Shown piece after piece: positions 9,290-19,425 of a stretch of 64,000 bases of DNA. Where the stretch lies: contig JAHDHQ010000007.1 in the NCBI GenBank assembly GCA_020631235.1, positions 110,210 through 174,209 of the forward strand, given 5' to 3'. The position numbers and the translations under genes are program-made. Below the pieces are notes generated by a model that saw nothing but the letters and a program-made list of their open reading frames with translations, had not been told where the DNA came from and searched no databases. How positions within the stretch are numbered: position 1 is the first letter of the stretch; every line of letters begins with the position of its first letter. The stretch is from Saprospiraceae bacterium. Lineage in GTDB: Bacteria; Bacteroidota; Bacteroidia; Chitinophagales; Saprospiraceae.

Positions 9290-9919
9290 TGTGTTTTCAG
9301 CTATATATGATTTCCAGTCGGACCATTGGTCGATATCATTGAGTTGCTTAAGCAGGCCTACATTCAAATTCAGTTTCTCAGCCGCCTTGATGGTATTATC
9401 TAAAACAGTGTCTGTACTCCAAGGAATGTCTTCAAATAAGCTTGTGTATAGCTTATTCATCGCTAATAAATAATAGCCGCCATCTACACTTGGGCCTAGG
9501 ACAAGATCTTTGCTTAGAAGTGCATTGAATGCTTCTTTTATAATATCTCCAGATAGCGTAGGACAATCTGTTCCTATGATCGCCACATGCTTATGACGTT
9601 TAAATACTTCAGAAAAGGCAGTTTCCATTCTTACTCCCAAATCTCCAGAAGATTGTATACGCTTAATAGGCTGCAATGCATTCCACTTATCACTGCCATG
9701 GATATATAGATCATAAAAGACATAAATAGGGAAGGGAATCGCTTTCAAATTAGCGATACAAATGTCCAGTAAACGAAGGTAAATATTATGTGCCTCCAAT
9801 GCTCCTGCATCTTTAGCTATCCTGGTTTTAGCCCTGCCCAGGAGCGGATTTTTACAGAAAACAATGAGGGCTTGATCGTGGGCTAACTTATCGTTTTCTT
9901 CGATCATTTTTGTCTTCAT
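9287..9919 (-). CDS. TIGR04282/DUF2064-family glycosyltransferase-like protein
   Basis: A 210-residue GT-A-fold nucleotidyl/glycosyl transferase-like protein. Visible family features are LIVFCKNPLLGRAKTRIA near the N-terminus, the GDLGVRME loop, VAIIGTDCPTLS (the metal/substrate Asp region) and LGPSVDGGYYLLA. Relatives are annotated as arsenosugar-biosynthesis-associated glycosyltransferases, but no ArsS-like radical SAM gene is nearby, so that role is not supported here. The start overlaps the upstream HlyD-type gene by 32 bases, and no other Met precedes the conserved core except MIEEN (start at 9907). Co-transcription with the efflux genes is likely; a functional link is uncertain. Confidence 0.8.
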   Translation of the reverse strand: MKTKMIEENDKLAHDQALIVFCKNPLLGRAKTRIAKDAGALEAHNIYLRLLDICIANLKAIPFPIYVFYDLYIHGSDKWNALQPIKRIQSSGDLGVRMETAFSEVFKRHKHVAIIGTDCPTLSGDIIKEAFNALLSKDLVLGPSVDGGYYLLAMNKLYTSLFEDIPWSTDTVLDNTIKAAEKLNLNVGLLKQLNDIDQWSDWKSYIAENT

Positions 9920-11246
9920 TTTCTTCCATAAGTCGCACTTGACTTCCTTCCTCTAGTTTATCTGCTACAGCGGAGTATGGCCCACTGATAACTTCTGTTC
10001 CTTCTTTAATGCCGTCTAAGATTTGAATGTATTCATCATCTTGGATACCTGTTTTTACCACTTGTTGTATGACCGTATCCTGCGATTTTTTAAACACAAC
10101 TTCTAAATATGGACTATTGTTATCCTCCGCGTCTTCTAATCGTGCGCCTATCGCTCCAATAGGCAAAGTGATTGCATCTTTAACATGATCTGTAAAAATA
10201 TCCACAGATGCAGACATTCCAGGTCTAAAAGGATGCGGTTTGCCCTTCTGAATAAGCGCTTTGTAGCTATCGTAATCAATCCTAATTTCGACTTCGAAAT
10301 TGGTTACTTGGCCTGATGAATTGCTCAGCATGGCATTAGCAGAAATATTTGATGCGCTATTCGATATCTGGGTTACCTCCCCTTTAAAATTTCGATCTAG
10401 ATAGGCATCGATTTCAATGCTGACAGAGTCATTCATACTTACATTTAGGATGTCATTTTCGCTTACATCTACTTTTACTTGCATGGCATTAAGATTAGCT
10501 ATGCGCATAATTTCTGTTCCTGTCATTTGGATGGTTCCCACAACTCGTTCGCCTTGCTCTACAAACAAATTAGAAATGATACCATCTACTGGAGATTTTA
10601 TGGTCGTCCTGTTTAAGCTCGTCTGCAATTCACGTAAGGTAGCTTCTGCACTTTGTATATTAAAACTGGCACCTTGTGCACTTGATTTAGATGAATTTAA
10701 AGCAGAATTTGCTGATTCTAAATTTGCTTTGATTCCATCCAAAGAAGCTAATGATTGTTCAAAATCCGCTTGAGAAATAACGCCATCATTTAATAAGCTT
10801 GTATTTCGGTCATGGGTTTTCTGTGCAGCCGCTAATTGCGATTGGATTTGCTTAATTTGCGCTTTGCTGGATTCGATTTGTGCTTCAGATATTTGGTATT
10901 GTGACTTGGCACTATTTAGGCTTGCTTGTCCTCTTTCTACTGAGGAAACATAGGCATCTGGATTAATTTTAGCCAATATTTGCCCTGCTTTAACGGAATC
11001 TCCCTCCATCACATAAAGTTCGACCACTTCCCCGGATACATCAGAGCTTATTTTTACTTCAGTTTCAGGAAATACTCGTCCACTTGCGCTAACAGTTTCG
11101 TAAATATCTCTTAATTCTACCTCGGTTAATTCGACCTCTATGCCTTCTTCTTCCTTGGTAAAGTATTTGTAAGAAGAAAATGCCAATCCTAGTATTAGGA
11201 TTGCTACGAGTATCCATAGCCACGTTTTTCTTTTCTTTTTCGCCAT
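9888..11246 (-). CDS. HlyD/RND-type periplasmic adaptor subunit
   Basis: A 452-residue membrane-fusion protein. A short basic N-terminus and one membrane anchor (WLWILVAILILGLAFSSY) precede a lipoyl/barrel-sandwich half (VSASGRVFPETEVKISSDVSGEV), a long Gln/Ser/Ala-rich coiled-coil hairpin (about residues 95-205), the second lipoyl half (TTIKSPVDGIISNLFVEQGE) and beta-barrel plus membrane-proximal domains. It links an inner-membrane pump to TolC. The TolC-type gene lies 8 bases upstream in the same operon. No RND or ABC pump gene is in the cluster, so the partner permease must be outside the window or encoded elsewhere. Confidence 0.92.
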   Translation of the reverse strand: MAKKKRKTWLWILVAILILGLAFSSYKYFTKEEEGIEVELTEVELRDIYETVSASGRVFPETEVKISSDVSGEVVELYVMEGDSVKAGQILAKINPDAYVSSVERGQASLNSAKSQYQISEAQIESSKAQIKQIQSQLAAAQKTHDRNTSLLNDGVISQADFEQSLASLDGIKANLESANSALNSSKSSAQGASFNIQSAEATLRELQTSLNRTTIKSPVDGIISNLFVEQGERVVGTIQMTGTEIMRIANLNAMQVKVDVSENDILNVSMNDSVSIEIDAYLDRNFKGEVTQISNSASNISANAMLSNSSGQVTNFEVEIRIDYDSYKALIQKGKPHPFRPGMSASVDIFTDHVKDAITLPIGAIGARLEDAEDNNSPYLEVVFKKSQDTVIQQVVKTGIQDDEYIQILDGIKEGTEVISGPYSAVADKLEEGSQVRLMEENEDKNDRRKR

Positions 11247-11254
11247 GTGCTGAT

Positions 11255-12664
11255 TTAATAATTGCCTAAATAATAATCTAAGACCTTAACCTTAAATATA
11301 TAATCATATTTTGCTAACAGAGTATTAAAACTTGATTGTTGCCATTGGATATTTGCATTGACTAATTCCAAGCTATTAAGTGCACCAATTTCGTGTTTTT
11401 TGACTGCATTATCATAGGCTGCTTTTTGGGCAGTTTCTGTTTTTTGAGAGGTTTCGTATTTTTCTTTCGCATATTTAGCTTCTAAAATACTTTGTTGGGC
11501 AGTTAGCGTTAAATCTCTGATGTGTTGCTCATATATTAATGCTTGATTTTGAGCGTTTATCTTAGCTTTTTCTACGTTGCCTTTTACTTGGTAATTAGAA
11601 TATATAGGTATGTTTAGTCCAAGACCAAGACCGTAAGAAACATTATCGCCAATTTGATTTGCATATGGCACATCGATTAAAACCGGATCAAATTGAGGAA
11701 AACCCACTGTTACGGGAGCACCATTTAGCATGACCGTTTGATCAACAAAACTGGTTTCGAAACCATCAATATCCATGGCTTGATTAGAATATGCCGTTCT
11801 TAGATTGGCTCCAAAAGAAAGGCTAGGATAGTAGCCTGAAGCTATAATTTCTTCGTTGAGCACCGCCGACTCCATTTGGATTTTTGCAATTTCCGTATTA
11901 GGATCGTTGGCTATCAGTTGCTTTAAATAGTCATCAAAATCTAAATTATTTGGATCTATCAGCAAGTCTATATTTTCGTCTCCACTAATTTCGATGCTTA
12001 ATTCGTCTAACTGCATCATTTGGGCTAGCTGTAATTTTGCCAATGCCGTGTTATTTGCTGCTAGTAAAGCATCTTGATTTCTTTGAGCCAGCAAAGCTTC
12101 TATTTCTAATTGGTCATTTTTAGGTCTTGCTCCTGCTTCGATGAGTTTTTGTAGATTTTTAAGTTGTTCTTGAGCTGAGTTGATCTGTAAAGCAGCCAGT
12201 TTTTCATTCTCTTGTGCGAATAAAACATTTAAGTAAAGGGAGGCAACTTGTAAGGCCAGATTGTAGGACTGATCCTTTGTTGTAAGTTGGGCAGATTTGC
12301 GAGAAAGTTCGCTTTGTTTTATGGTGTTATTGATACGATTGCCATTGTAAATCATTACTCCCGAACTTAATCCAAAGTTGTTGGATAGAAAGGATTTGGT
12401 TATAAATTCATTGGAGGTAGGATCGATGGTTCTACCAAAGTTTAATCCTGCGTTTACATCTGCGCCCAAATTTGGTAATCTAGCTTTTTTTGCTTGTTGT
12501 AGGTCTATTTCGCTGGCTGCTTCCTGTAATTCTGCTTGTGCTATAAATAGATTGTTTTTTTGTGCATGAAGGATACATTCCTGTAGAGACCAAACCTTTT
12601 GGGATATACCAACATTGGCCAAAAAAAGAAGGAAAATAAATGAAAATGGATATTTAGCTGCCAT
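11255..12664 (-). CDS. TolC-family outer-membrane efflux protein
   Basis: A 469-residue protein with a signal peptide (SFIFLLFLANVGISQ) and two tandem OEP domains rich in long Ala/Gln/Glu/Leu helices, for example LQECILHAQKNNL at the first helix and AYDNAVKKHEIGALNSLELV in the second repeat. The latter is the typical 'Y..(G)....LEV' motif of TolC proteins. It would form the outer-membrane exit duct for the adaptor encoded 8 bases downstream. It is the first gene of the operon; a clear promoter box was not found in the 92 bases upstream. Confidence 0.92.
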   Translation of the reverse strand: MAAKYPFSFIFLLFLANVGISQKVWSLQECILHAQKNNLFIAQAELQEAASEIDLQQAKKARLPNLGADVNAGLNFGRTIDPTSNEFITKSFLSNNFGLSSGVMIYNGNRINNTIKQSELSRKSAQLTTKDQSYNLALQVASLYLNVLFAQENEKLAALQINSAQEQLKNLQKLIEAGARPKNDQLEIEALLAQRNQDALLAANNTALAKLQLAQMMQLDELSIEISGDENIDLLIDPNNLDFDDYLKQLIANDPNTEIAKIQMESAVLNEEIIASGYYPSLSFGANLRTAYSNQAMDIDGFETSFVDQTVMLNGAPVTVGFPQFDPVLIDVPYANQIGDNVSYGLGLGLNIPIYSNYQVKGNVEKAKINAQNQALIYEQHIRDLTLTAQQSILEAKYAKEKYETSQKTETAQKAAYDNAVKKHEIGALNSLELVNANIQWQQSSFNTLLAKYDYIFKVKVLDYYLGNY

Positions 12665-12755
12665 GTACCATAAACTATTTTAGGCAAGGTAAAAAATATA
12701 CTCATGCTTTCAATGTTTAGATATATAAAGCTTAGTAATTTATGGACTAATCTAA

Positions 12756-14033
12756 CTAGAGCTTAGAAGTAAAAGACACTAAGCCAATCACTTCGTCGTG
12801 ATATTTGACAGGGTCACGAAAATAAATAAGCACGGTGTAATCGTTTTCCGTTTCTATGTGGCTACCTTCGATAGTGGCATAATCAAAATAATCATTTTTA
12901 TCCAAGCCAAAAAGGTAATCGTAATATCCTTGTTTTAATTGTGCAGTACAAAGATACATGCCTAATTCCTCATCATATCTCATGCGATAATCGTCTTCTT
13001 TTTTATAGGCATTAAATGCACCTAATACATATACATCTTCTTGGTATGGGAAATCAACCTTTAGGTTAAATATAACATTCGTGTATTCGGCTTCTACCAC
13101 TGCTCGATCATAGGTTCTGTCAAAGTTTGTTTGCAATGCTCTAGTGATGAAAAATTGACCATTATTATCATTAATAGCTGTATGAGAAGCATAGGTTCTC
13201 GGATGGTTTTTTTTGAGTAAAACATCGATTCTGTCAGGGTGTAAATCGATCGAATGTACATTTAATGATGTAAATTCCAAACTTCGTGTATCAAACGACC
13301 TAAACTCGGTTAATCCCTGAAATGATAAGTCTAGACTAGGTGAAAAAAAGATTTGTTCGCCTTGTTCATTAATAGGGAATATATTGTGATAAGCTATATC
13401 CCAATTACCATTTTGAATAATTCTGACCTCAAGGCCTTCCATTATATTGTTGAGCCCTTTTGGCTTTACCAAATCTTCAAATTGGATTCGCTGATGCGTA
13501 CGTACTTCATCTGTAGCATAGCTTCTTTCCACACTTACATTCATTCCTATTTTTGGTTCGAAGACGACAAAACGGCGTGTGATTATTGGCTGATCATCTT
13601 CATCTACAATCACTAATAAATAGTTGCCTGATATAAGCAATTGCTGATTTGGATTGGGTAGAGTAAATGAATAATGTACATATGGAATAGTTGTTTGTCC
13701 ACTAATACGATAATCAGGAATCTCTTCTCCATTAAAACCACTAATGTAGTCTTCTTCATCGATGTCCGTCGGTTGCCAATTACGATCCATATGAATTATA
13801 TGATAATAATAATCGACTTCTTCTGCAGCCAAATCGTCGAAGCTTACCTCCAAGGGAACAGTTGATTTGAGTTGTAAAAATGGGTAAGAATAATCTAAAG
13901 AATTAACCTTAGTTTCTACTGTTTTTATATAATCAACGTAGGTGTGATTATCGTAAATGATATTGTCAAATTGCGCTATGCCATAGTTTGTAGAGCACAG
14001 GTAAAGCAAGGTAAAAAGTAAAGTGTGTTTCAT
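12756..14033 (-). CDS. Type IX secretion system plug protein (DUF5103 family)
   Basis: Start taken at the second Met (MKHTLLFTLLYLC), which begins the signal peptide; the frame is open to 14051. About 425 residues match the DUF5103/T9SS-plug layout: an N-terminal domain with DHTYVDYIKTV and PLEVSFDDL-type strands, YYYHIIHMDRNW, and a C-terminal domain with VYVLGAFNAYKKEDDYRMRYD, YYDYLFGL and HYFDPVKYHDEVIG-like ending. The family plugs the SprA translocon of T9SS in the outer membrane. This agrees with two T9SS cargo proteins in the window. It is transcribed alone. Confidence 0.85.
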   Translation of the reverse strand: MKHTLLFTLLYLCSTNYGIAQFDNIIYDNHTYVDYIKTVETKVNSLDYSYPFLQLKSTVPLEVSFDDLAAEEVDYYYHIIHMDRNWQPTDIDEEDYISGFNGEEIPDYRISGQTTIPYVHYSFTLPNPNQQLLISGNYLLVIVDEDDQPIITRRFVVFEPKIGMNVSVERSYATDEVRTHQRIQFEDLVKPKGLNNIMEGLEVRIIQNGNWDIAYHNIFPINEQGEQIFFSPSLDLSFQGLTEFRSFDTRSLEFTSLNVHSIDLHPDRIDVLLKKNHPRTYASHTAINDNNGQFFITRALQTNFDRTYDRAVVEAEYTNVIFNLKVDFPYQEDVYVLGAFNAYKKEDDYRMRYDEELGMYLCTAQLKQGYYDYLFGLDKNDYFDYATIEGSHIETENDYTVLIYFRDPVKYHDEVIGLVSFTSKL

Positions 14034-14154
14034 AGTATAGATTCTCATCAATAAAGGTACAAAAGCGATGCAGCATTAAGCGTTTAACTGCTGGCTACTT
14101 TCCAACAAAGAAATTGCCTAAAATATTGGATGATGGACGATAAATAATTGTTAA

Positions 14155-15480
14155 TTAATGACTGATAGAAATGGACTTATTTATTTTCCCGACATTGGAC
14201 CACCAAATAGCACTGAAATAAATAGATAATCCTATAATGCTTAGGAAATAGCTTGCTAAAATCAGAAGAGCAAGTGGAGAGGATAATCCATACCATGTAC
14301 CGAAGCGCATTAAGTATAGAATTCCGGCTAAGGCAAAGCAAATTTCCGCCACAAAGCTCCATCGATCCTTATCCATTAATGAAGTATACCCATAAATACT
14401 CACAGCTAGCATACCGCCGTAAAAGAGAAGATGGGGATAGTCGTAATCTCCGAAACGATAAAACAGCCAAAGCAACAAGGCTAAAGTACTCATAAAGCGC
14501 ACCACAACCCATATAGATAATAAAGAGCTCGAATCAGTATTATATTTGGGCACATTATACACATCTTTAACCGTTTTAACTGGATACTGTGAAGCTACAT
14601 CTGCTGGACGCCAGCCAGTAGGCATAAACCAAATTTTTAATTTATCAGACCAGTGTTTCGTTCGCCATGCATCTTTAAAAATCCCCCAAACATGCTGGAA
14701 ATTGATTTTAAAAGGGTTCCATGTCTGAGCAGGCTTTAAAGTCCCATAAACTGGCGGGACATCGTCTAATTCTTCTTGGAAGGTACCAAATATTCGGTCC
14801 CAAATACAGAATATAGCTGCCAAGTTTTTATCTATGTATTCCGGATTAATGGCATGATGTACTCGATGTTGAGATGGAGTCACGATGATGTATTCTAACC
14901 ATCCTAGTTTGCCGATGTAGCGCGTGTGATACCAAAATTGTAAAAACAAATGCAAGGGAGCAATGATCAAAATGACTTCATGCGGTACTCCAATGATCGC
15001 TGCAGGAATTAAAAAAATAGCAAATATGCCTAAAAGGTTAGAGACAGGTTGACGCAAGGCGCAAGGTAAATTAAACTCTTCCGAACTATGATGAATCACA
15101 TGACGATTCCAGAAAATATTAATGGTATGACTCACTCGATGTACCCAATATTCTGAAAAATCAATGGCTATAAAAGCGAGAATATAGACGATTGTTTTTG
15201 ATGGAATCTCAAAGATCTGCAAGTGCCGATATAAAAATGGATAACTTACTAAAATCAACATTAAACCCAATGAGTCCTTGATGCTATTGCTTATACCCGA
15301 ACTTAAACTAGAAATAGTATCAAATAATCTAAGATTTACATCTTTAATGTAAAGACCGTAAATCCATTCGATCAAGACTAAAACCACAAAAGCCGGAATG
15401 GCATAGAGCAATACAGTAGCATAGGCAATCATAGTATTAAAATACAATAAATGACCTAAACGGCTAGGGTTTAGATCCAT
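14155..15480 (-). CDS. Sterol desaturase / fatty acid hydroxylase family membrane protein
   Basis: A 441-residue polytopic protein. The di-iron histidine clusters of the family are present: EYWVHRVSH, NRHVIHHSSEE and, about 70 residues later, SQHRVHHAIN. Several membrane segments flank them, and a C-terminal extension of about 150 residues holds four more hydrophobic helices. Such enzymes hydroxylate or desaturate lipid or carotenoid chains, or cleave ether bonds, at the inner membrane; the substrate here is unknown. A Met at residue 17 (start 15432) directly before a membrane segment is an alternative start. It lies downstream of groEL but is separated from it by a terminator. Confidence 0.85.
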   Translation of the reverse strand: MDLNPSRLGHLLYFNTMIAYATVLLYAIPAFVVLVLIEWIYGLYIKDVNLRLFDTISSLSSGISNSIKDSLGLMLILVSYPFLYRHLQIFEIPSKTIVYILAFIAIDFSEYWVHRVSHTINIFWNRHVIHHSSEEFNLPCALRQPVSNLLGIFAIFLIPAAIIGVPHEVILIIAPLHLFLQFWYHTRYIGKLGWLEYIIVTPSQHRVHHAINPEYIDKNLAAIFCIWDRIFGTFQEELDDVPPVYGTLKPAQTWNPFKINFQHVWGIFKDAWRTKHWSDKLKIWFMPTGWRPADVASQYPVKTVKDVYNVPKYNTDSSSLLSIWVVVRFMSTLALLLWLFYRFGDYDYPHLLFYGGMLAVSIYGYTSLMDKDRWSFVAEICFALAGILYLMRFGTWYGLSSPLALLILASYFLSIIGLSIYFSAIWWSNVGKINKSISISH

Positions 15481-15498
15481 TTAGTACGCATAAAGGCA

Positions 15499-15532
15499 AA
15501 AAAAAAGCTGCCCTAAAAGGCAGCTTTTTTTT
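15499..15532 (-). terminator. Rho-independent terminator of groEL
   Basis: A 12-bp stem (15501-15512 with 15519-15530, AAAAAAGCTGCC/GGCAGCTTTTTT) with a 6-base loop lies 15 bases past the groEL stop, with a T-run in the minus-strand reading. Confidence 0.9.
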
Positions 15533-15544
15533 AATGTTTGATGT

Positions 15545-17200
<1,656 letters not shown>

Positions 17201-17223
17201 TTAAACAATGAAGATTAACTGGC

Positions 17224-17499
17224 TTATTTTTCGTCCAGAATGACAAGAATGTCATCTTCTCTCATGATTAAATAATCAACACCTTTAAAGTTGATTTCTT
17301 GACCGGCATATTTGCCATATAAAACGATATCTCCTTTGGCAGCTGTCATAGCATTGCCATCCTTTCCAGGACCTACGGCTACTATTTCACCTTTTTGTGG
17401 TTTTTCCTTTGCTGTGTCAGGGATAATGATTCCTCCTGCAGTTTTCTCTTCAGCTTTGGCAGGTTTAACAACGACTCTGTCATTGATAGGTTTCATCAT
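17224..17499 (-). CDS. groES: 10-kDa co-chaperonin GroES
   Basis: A 91-residue co-chaperonin with [20 protein letters not shown] at the N-terminus (mobile loop) and the conserved [16 protein letters not shown] end. The first two codons are both Met; translation may start at 17499 or 17496. It caps GroEL and is the first gene of a groES-groEL operon. An exact TAnnTTTG box lies about 80 bases upstream. Confidence 0.98.
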   Translation of the reverse strand: MMKPINDRVVVKPAKAEEKTAGGIIIPDTAKEKPQKGEIVAVGPGKDGNAMTAAKGDIVLYGKYAGQEINFKGVDYLIMREDDILVILDEK

Positions 17500-17578
17500 A
17501 GTTGATAATTTTTTATGAGTTAATTAAAAATGATTACACATATTGTTATCACAAGATGTGCCAATCCGAAATTTGCGC

Positions 17579-17586
17579 CAAAATTA
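17579..17586 (-). promoter_or_regulatory. Putative -7 promoter box of groES-groEL
   Basis: The minus-strand reading is TAATTTTG, an exact TAnnTTTG. It is followed immediately by GCGCAAAT, giving a motif (ATTTGCGCCAAA on the plus strand, 17571-17582) also found before miaB. No clear -33 element was seen. Confidence 0.45.
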
Positions 17587-17644
17587 CATGAATATCTAGG
17601 CTGCGCTAATTAAATGGCAGAAATCTTTGCAATTTTGGCAGATA

Positions 17645-17678
17645 AAAAAAAGCCTGCTAAAATCATAGCAGGCTTTCA
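17645..17678 (-). terminator. Rho-independent terminator of secG
   Basis: An 11-bp stem (17649-17659 with 17666-17676, AAAGCCTGCTA/TAGCAGGCTTT) with a 6-base loop and a T8 run in the minus-strand reading, placed 24 bases after the secG stop. Confidence 0.9.
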
Positions 17679-17699
17679 GTATATTCTTTTAATAGGAAA

Positions 17700-17948
17700 T
17701 TAAGCCGAACCTTTAACGATTAATGCAGTAATGATGCACAAAACGAATAAAGTGATGGCTAAACCCCAAGTTAATTTTTCGACAAAATCAGTCGATCTCG
17801 CGGCTCCAAACATTTGGTTTGCTGCTTGACCTCCAAATGTAGCATCTACTCCTCCTCCTTTTGGATTTTGTATTAATACTACTAGCATTAGTAAAACGCA
17901 ATTTAATCCGATAAGAATGGTTAAACTTACAACTAATCCGCTACCCAT
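17700..17948 (-). CDS. secG: Preprotein translocase subunit SecG
   Basis: An 82-residue protein with two transmembrane helices separated by the SecG loop (LVVLIQNPKGGGVDATFGG...MFGAARSTDFVEKLTWG). It assists SecYE in protein export at the inner membrane. It is the last gene of a minus-strand run (miaB, sigma-54 activator, lptE, TPR protein, secG) and is closed by a terminator. Five bases separate it from the TPR-protein gene. Confidence 0.95.
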   Translation of the reverse strand: MGSGLVVSLTILIGLNCVLLMLVVLIQNPKGGGVDATFGGQAANQMFGAARSTDFVEKLTWGLAITLFVLCIITALIVKGSA

Positions 17949-17953
17949 AATTT

Positions 17954-18883
17954 CTAATGTTTATTTATTTCATTAATTAGAGATGCAAAATAACCACTTT
18001 TTTCTGGGAATTTCAAACTTAGTTTGCGGTACATTTCTATAGATTCTTTGGTGTGTCCTTGTTTCGCTAATATTTTAGCTAAACTTTCGGAGATAATGTC
18101 TTCCGAATGGTGTACACTCAGATCGACATTAGATTTTAATTTACGCTCATTAAAATCCGGATCATTATTCGCTGAAAACTGGTTTATCCAAGAAGTAAAA
18201 GCGGAGGCTTTATTGGTATTTATGGTAAAGCTTTGCTTAGGAGGTTCTGCAATTTCAGCCGGAGCTTTCTCGATTTTCGACTCATCCTTGGCTTGAGGTG
18301 ATGTATCTTCGGTTTCTATATCTAACGCTTCTATTTCTAAGATTTTTTCTTCTGCTATCGCTTCTGCTTGAATTGTTTCTAAGACTATCTTTGATTCCTC
18401 TTTTTGTTCGTCTAATTGGATGGTTTCTATTTCTAGTACACTATCATGGATAGCCTCTTCTAGCTGATCTACCTCGGTAAAGTCTTCGGGTGTTATATTG
18501 TTTTTGTCCAATGTCGGACTAGTAAGTTCTTCGGTATTCTCCACTATTTCTAATACAGCTGGCTGATCTTTGTTGGATTTATCTTTTTTGTCTTTTTTAT
18601 CCTTCTTGAGCTTAATATACTCTATTTCATAAATGTTTTCTTCGATGACTGGTTCTTCGATGAGATGGCAAAGTGATGGAATATCGACCGGTCCATTGGC
18701 TAAGAACTTCATCTTTTTAAGTGGGGCTAAACTAGCCTCCGTTTCATGATGAAATAGATTTTTAATGGTTAGTAGGACGTTTTGAACTAAATCAAAAGGT
18801 TTCTTGGCTAACTGATATTGCATCCAGCCAGCATCCCAATTCATAGGATCTTTTTCTCCATTTAAGGGATTAAGCCACTTCAT
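17954..18883 (-). CDS. TPR-tailed cytoplasmic protein of unknown function
   Basis: 309 residues, no signal peptide. The N-terminal ~65 residues include MKWLNPLNGEKDPMNWD and a PFDLVQNVLL segment; the middle ~170 residues are very acidic and low in complexity (Glu/Ile/Asp-rich, with a KDKKDKKDKSNKDQ patch). The C-terminal ~60 residues (SLAKILAKQGHTKESIEMYRKLSLKFPEKSGYF region) form one TPR-like hairpin. It sits between lptE and secG. I recall proteins of this shape in the same place in other Bacteroidota, but the function is unknown. A role in envelope assembly is guilt by association only. Confidence 0.7.
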   Translation of the reverse strand: MKWLNPLNGEKDPMNWDAGWMQYQLAKKPFDLVQNVLLTIKNLFHHETEASLAPLKKMKFLANGPVDIPSLCHLIEEPVIEENIYEIEYIKLKKDKKDKKDKSNKDQPAVLEIVENTEELTSPTLDKNNITPEDFTEVDQLEEAIHDSVLEIETIQLDEQKEESKIVLETIQAEAIAEEKILEIEALDIETEDTSPQAKDESKIEKAPAEIAEPPKQSFTINTNKASAFTSWINQFSANNDPDFNERKLKSNVDLSVHHSEDIISESLAKILAKQGHTKESIEMYRKLSLKFPEKSGYFASLINEINKH

Positions 18884-18927
18884 TTCTATGCTTCAGGTTT
18901 TGGATTTTGGATAAATATACTTTCGAA

Positions 18928-19425
18928 TTACCAATTTGTGTAGGTGTCATTGAATAATTTCTCAATAATATCGTCAAAAATGGTTTGTACAAGCTGTTCT
19001 TGTAAGCTTTGAAAATCATCATCTGCGGGAAAATCTTCAAATTCCGTAAATGTTTTTTCAAAATTGTTATCCGGTTCTACGCTGTCCTCATATTTAACCA
19101 TCACTCTTACATTGAGTCGATTTAGCGTCACTTCATCACCTTCTGATGCAGCAGCAATACCGATGTCGAAGGCAGTAATCGAACCAGAAAAACTCACATG
19201 AGGATCTTGATCATCAAATACTAATCGAGCTTCTTCTCTCATTTTTTTTCTCAATGCCTCAGTAAATTCTAATTCTACGTTAGCTGGCGCATTGAAGGCA
19301 CTTACTGTAAAATTTTCTACATAAAAAGTTTCCACTCCTGGTGGCACAGTGATGCCCTTAAAAGAATAGCAGCTTGCCAGTAATCCAGTTAAAATAAGCA
19401 CGAGAATATTATTCTTCAATGTCAT
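18928..19425 (-). CDS. lptE: LptE-family LPS-assembly lipoprotein
   Basis: 165 residues with a lipoprotein signal ending LTGLLASC (Cys19), then the Bacteroidota LptE pattern: YSFKGITVPPGVETFYVENF, an AxxELEFTEALRKKM helix and LNRLNVRVMVKYED. LptE forms the plug of LptD and helps insert LPS into the outer membrane. Its start overlaps the end of the sigma-54 activator gene by 17 bases, so expression is coupled to it. No LptD is in the window. Confidence 0.85.
   Translation of the reverse strand: MTLKNNILVLILTGLLASCYSFKGITVPPGVETFYVENFTVSAFNAPANVELEFTEALRKKMREEARLVFDDQDPHVSFSGSITAFDIGIAAASEGDEVTLNRLNVRVMVKYEDSVEPDNNFEKTFTEFEDFPADDDFQSLQEQLVQTIFDDIIEKLFNDTYTNW

Noticed and set aside
9287..9919. 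Arsenosugar biosynthesis role for the TIGR04282-like protein
   Set aside because: No arsenosugar radical SAM or arsenic resistance genes are nearby; the name follows the family model only.
17548..17563. TGGCACATCTTGTGAT on the minus strand upstream of groES as a sigma-54 promoter
   Set aside because: The -24 half is good but the -12 GC reads GA; the exact TAnnTTTG box nearby is a simpler promoter.
17616..17633. TGGCAGAAATCTTTGCA, resembling a sigma-54 promoter on the plus strand
   Set aside because: The GG to GC spacing is eleven, not ten, and it points away from any gene start (antisense to groES).
17500..17700. CIRCE heat-shock element before groES
   Set aside because: No TTAGCACTC-N9-GAGTGCTAA or close variant is present.
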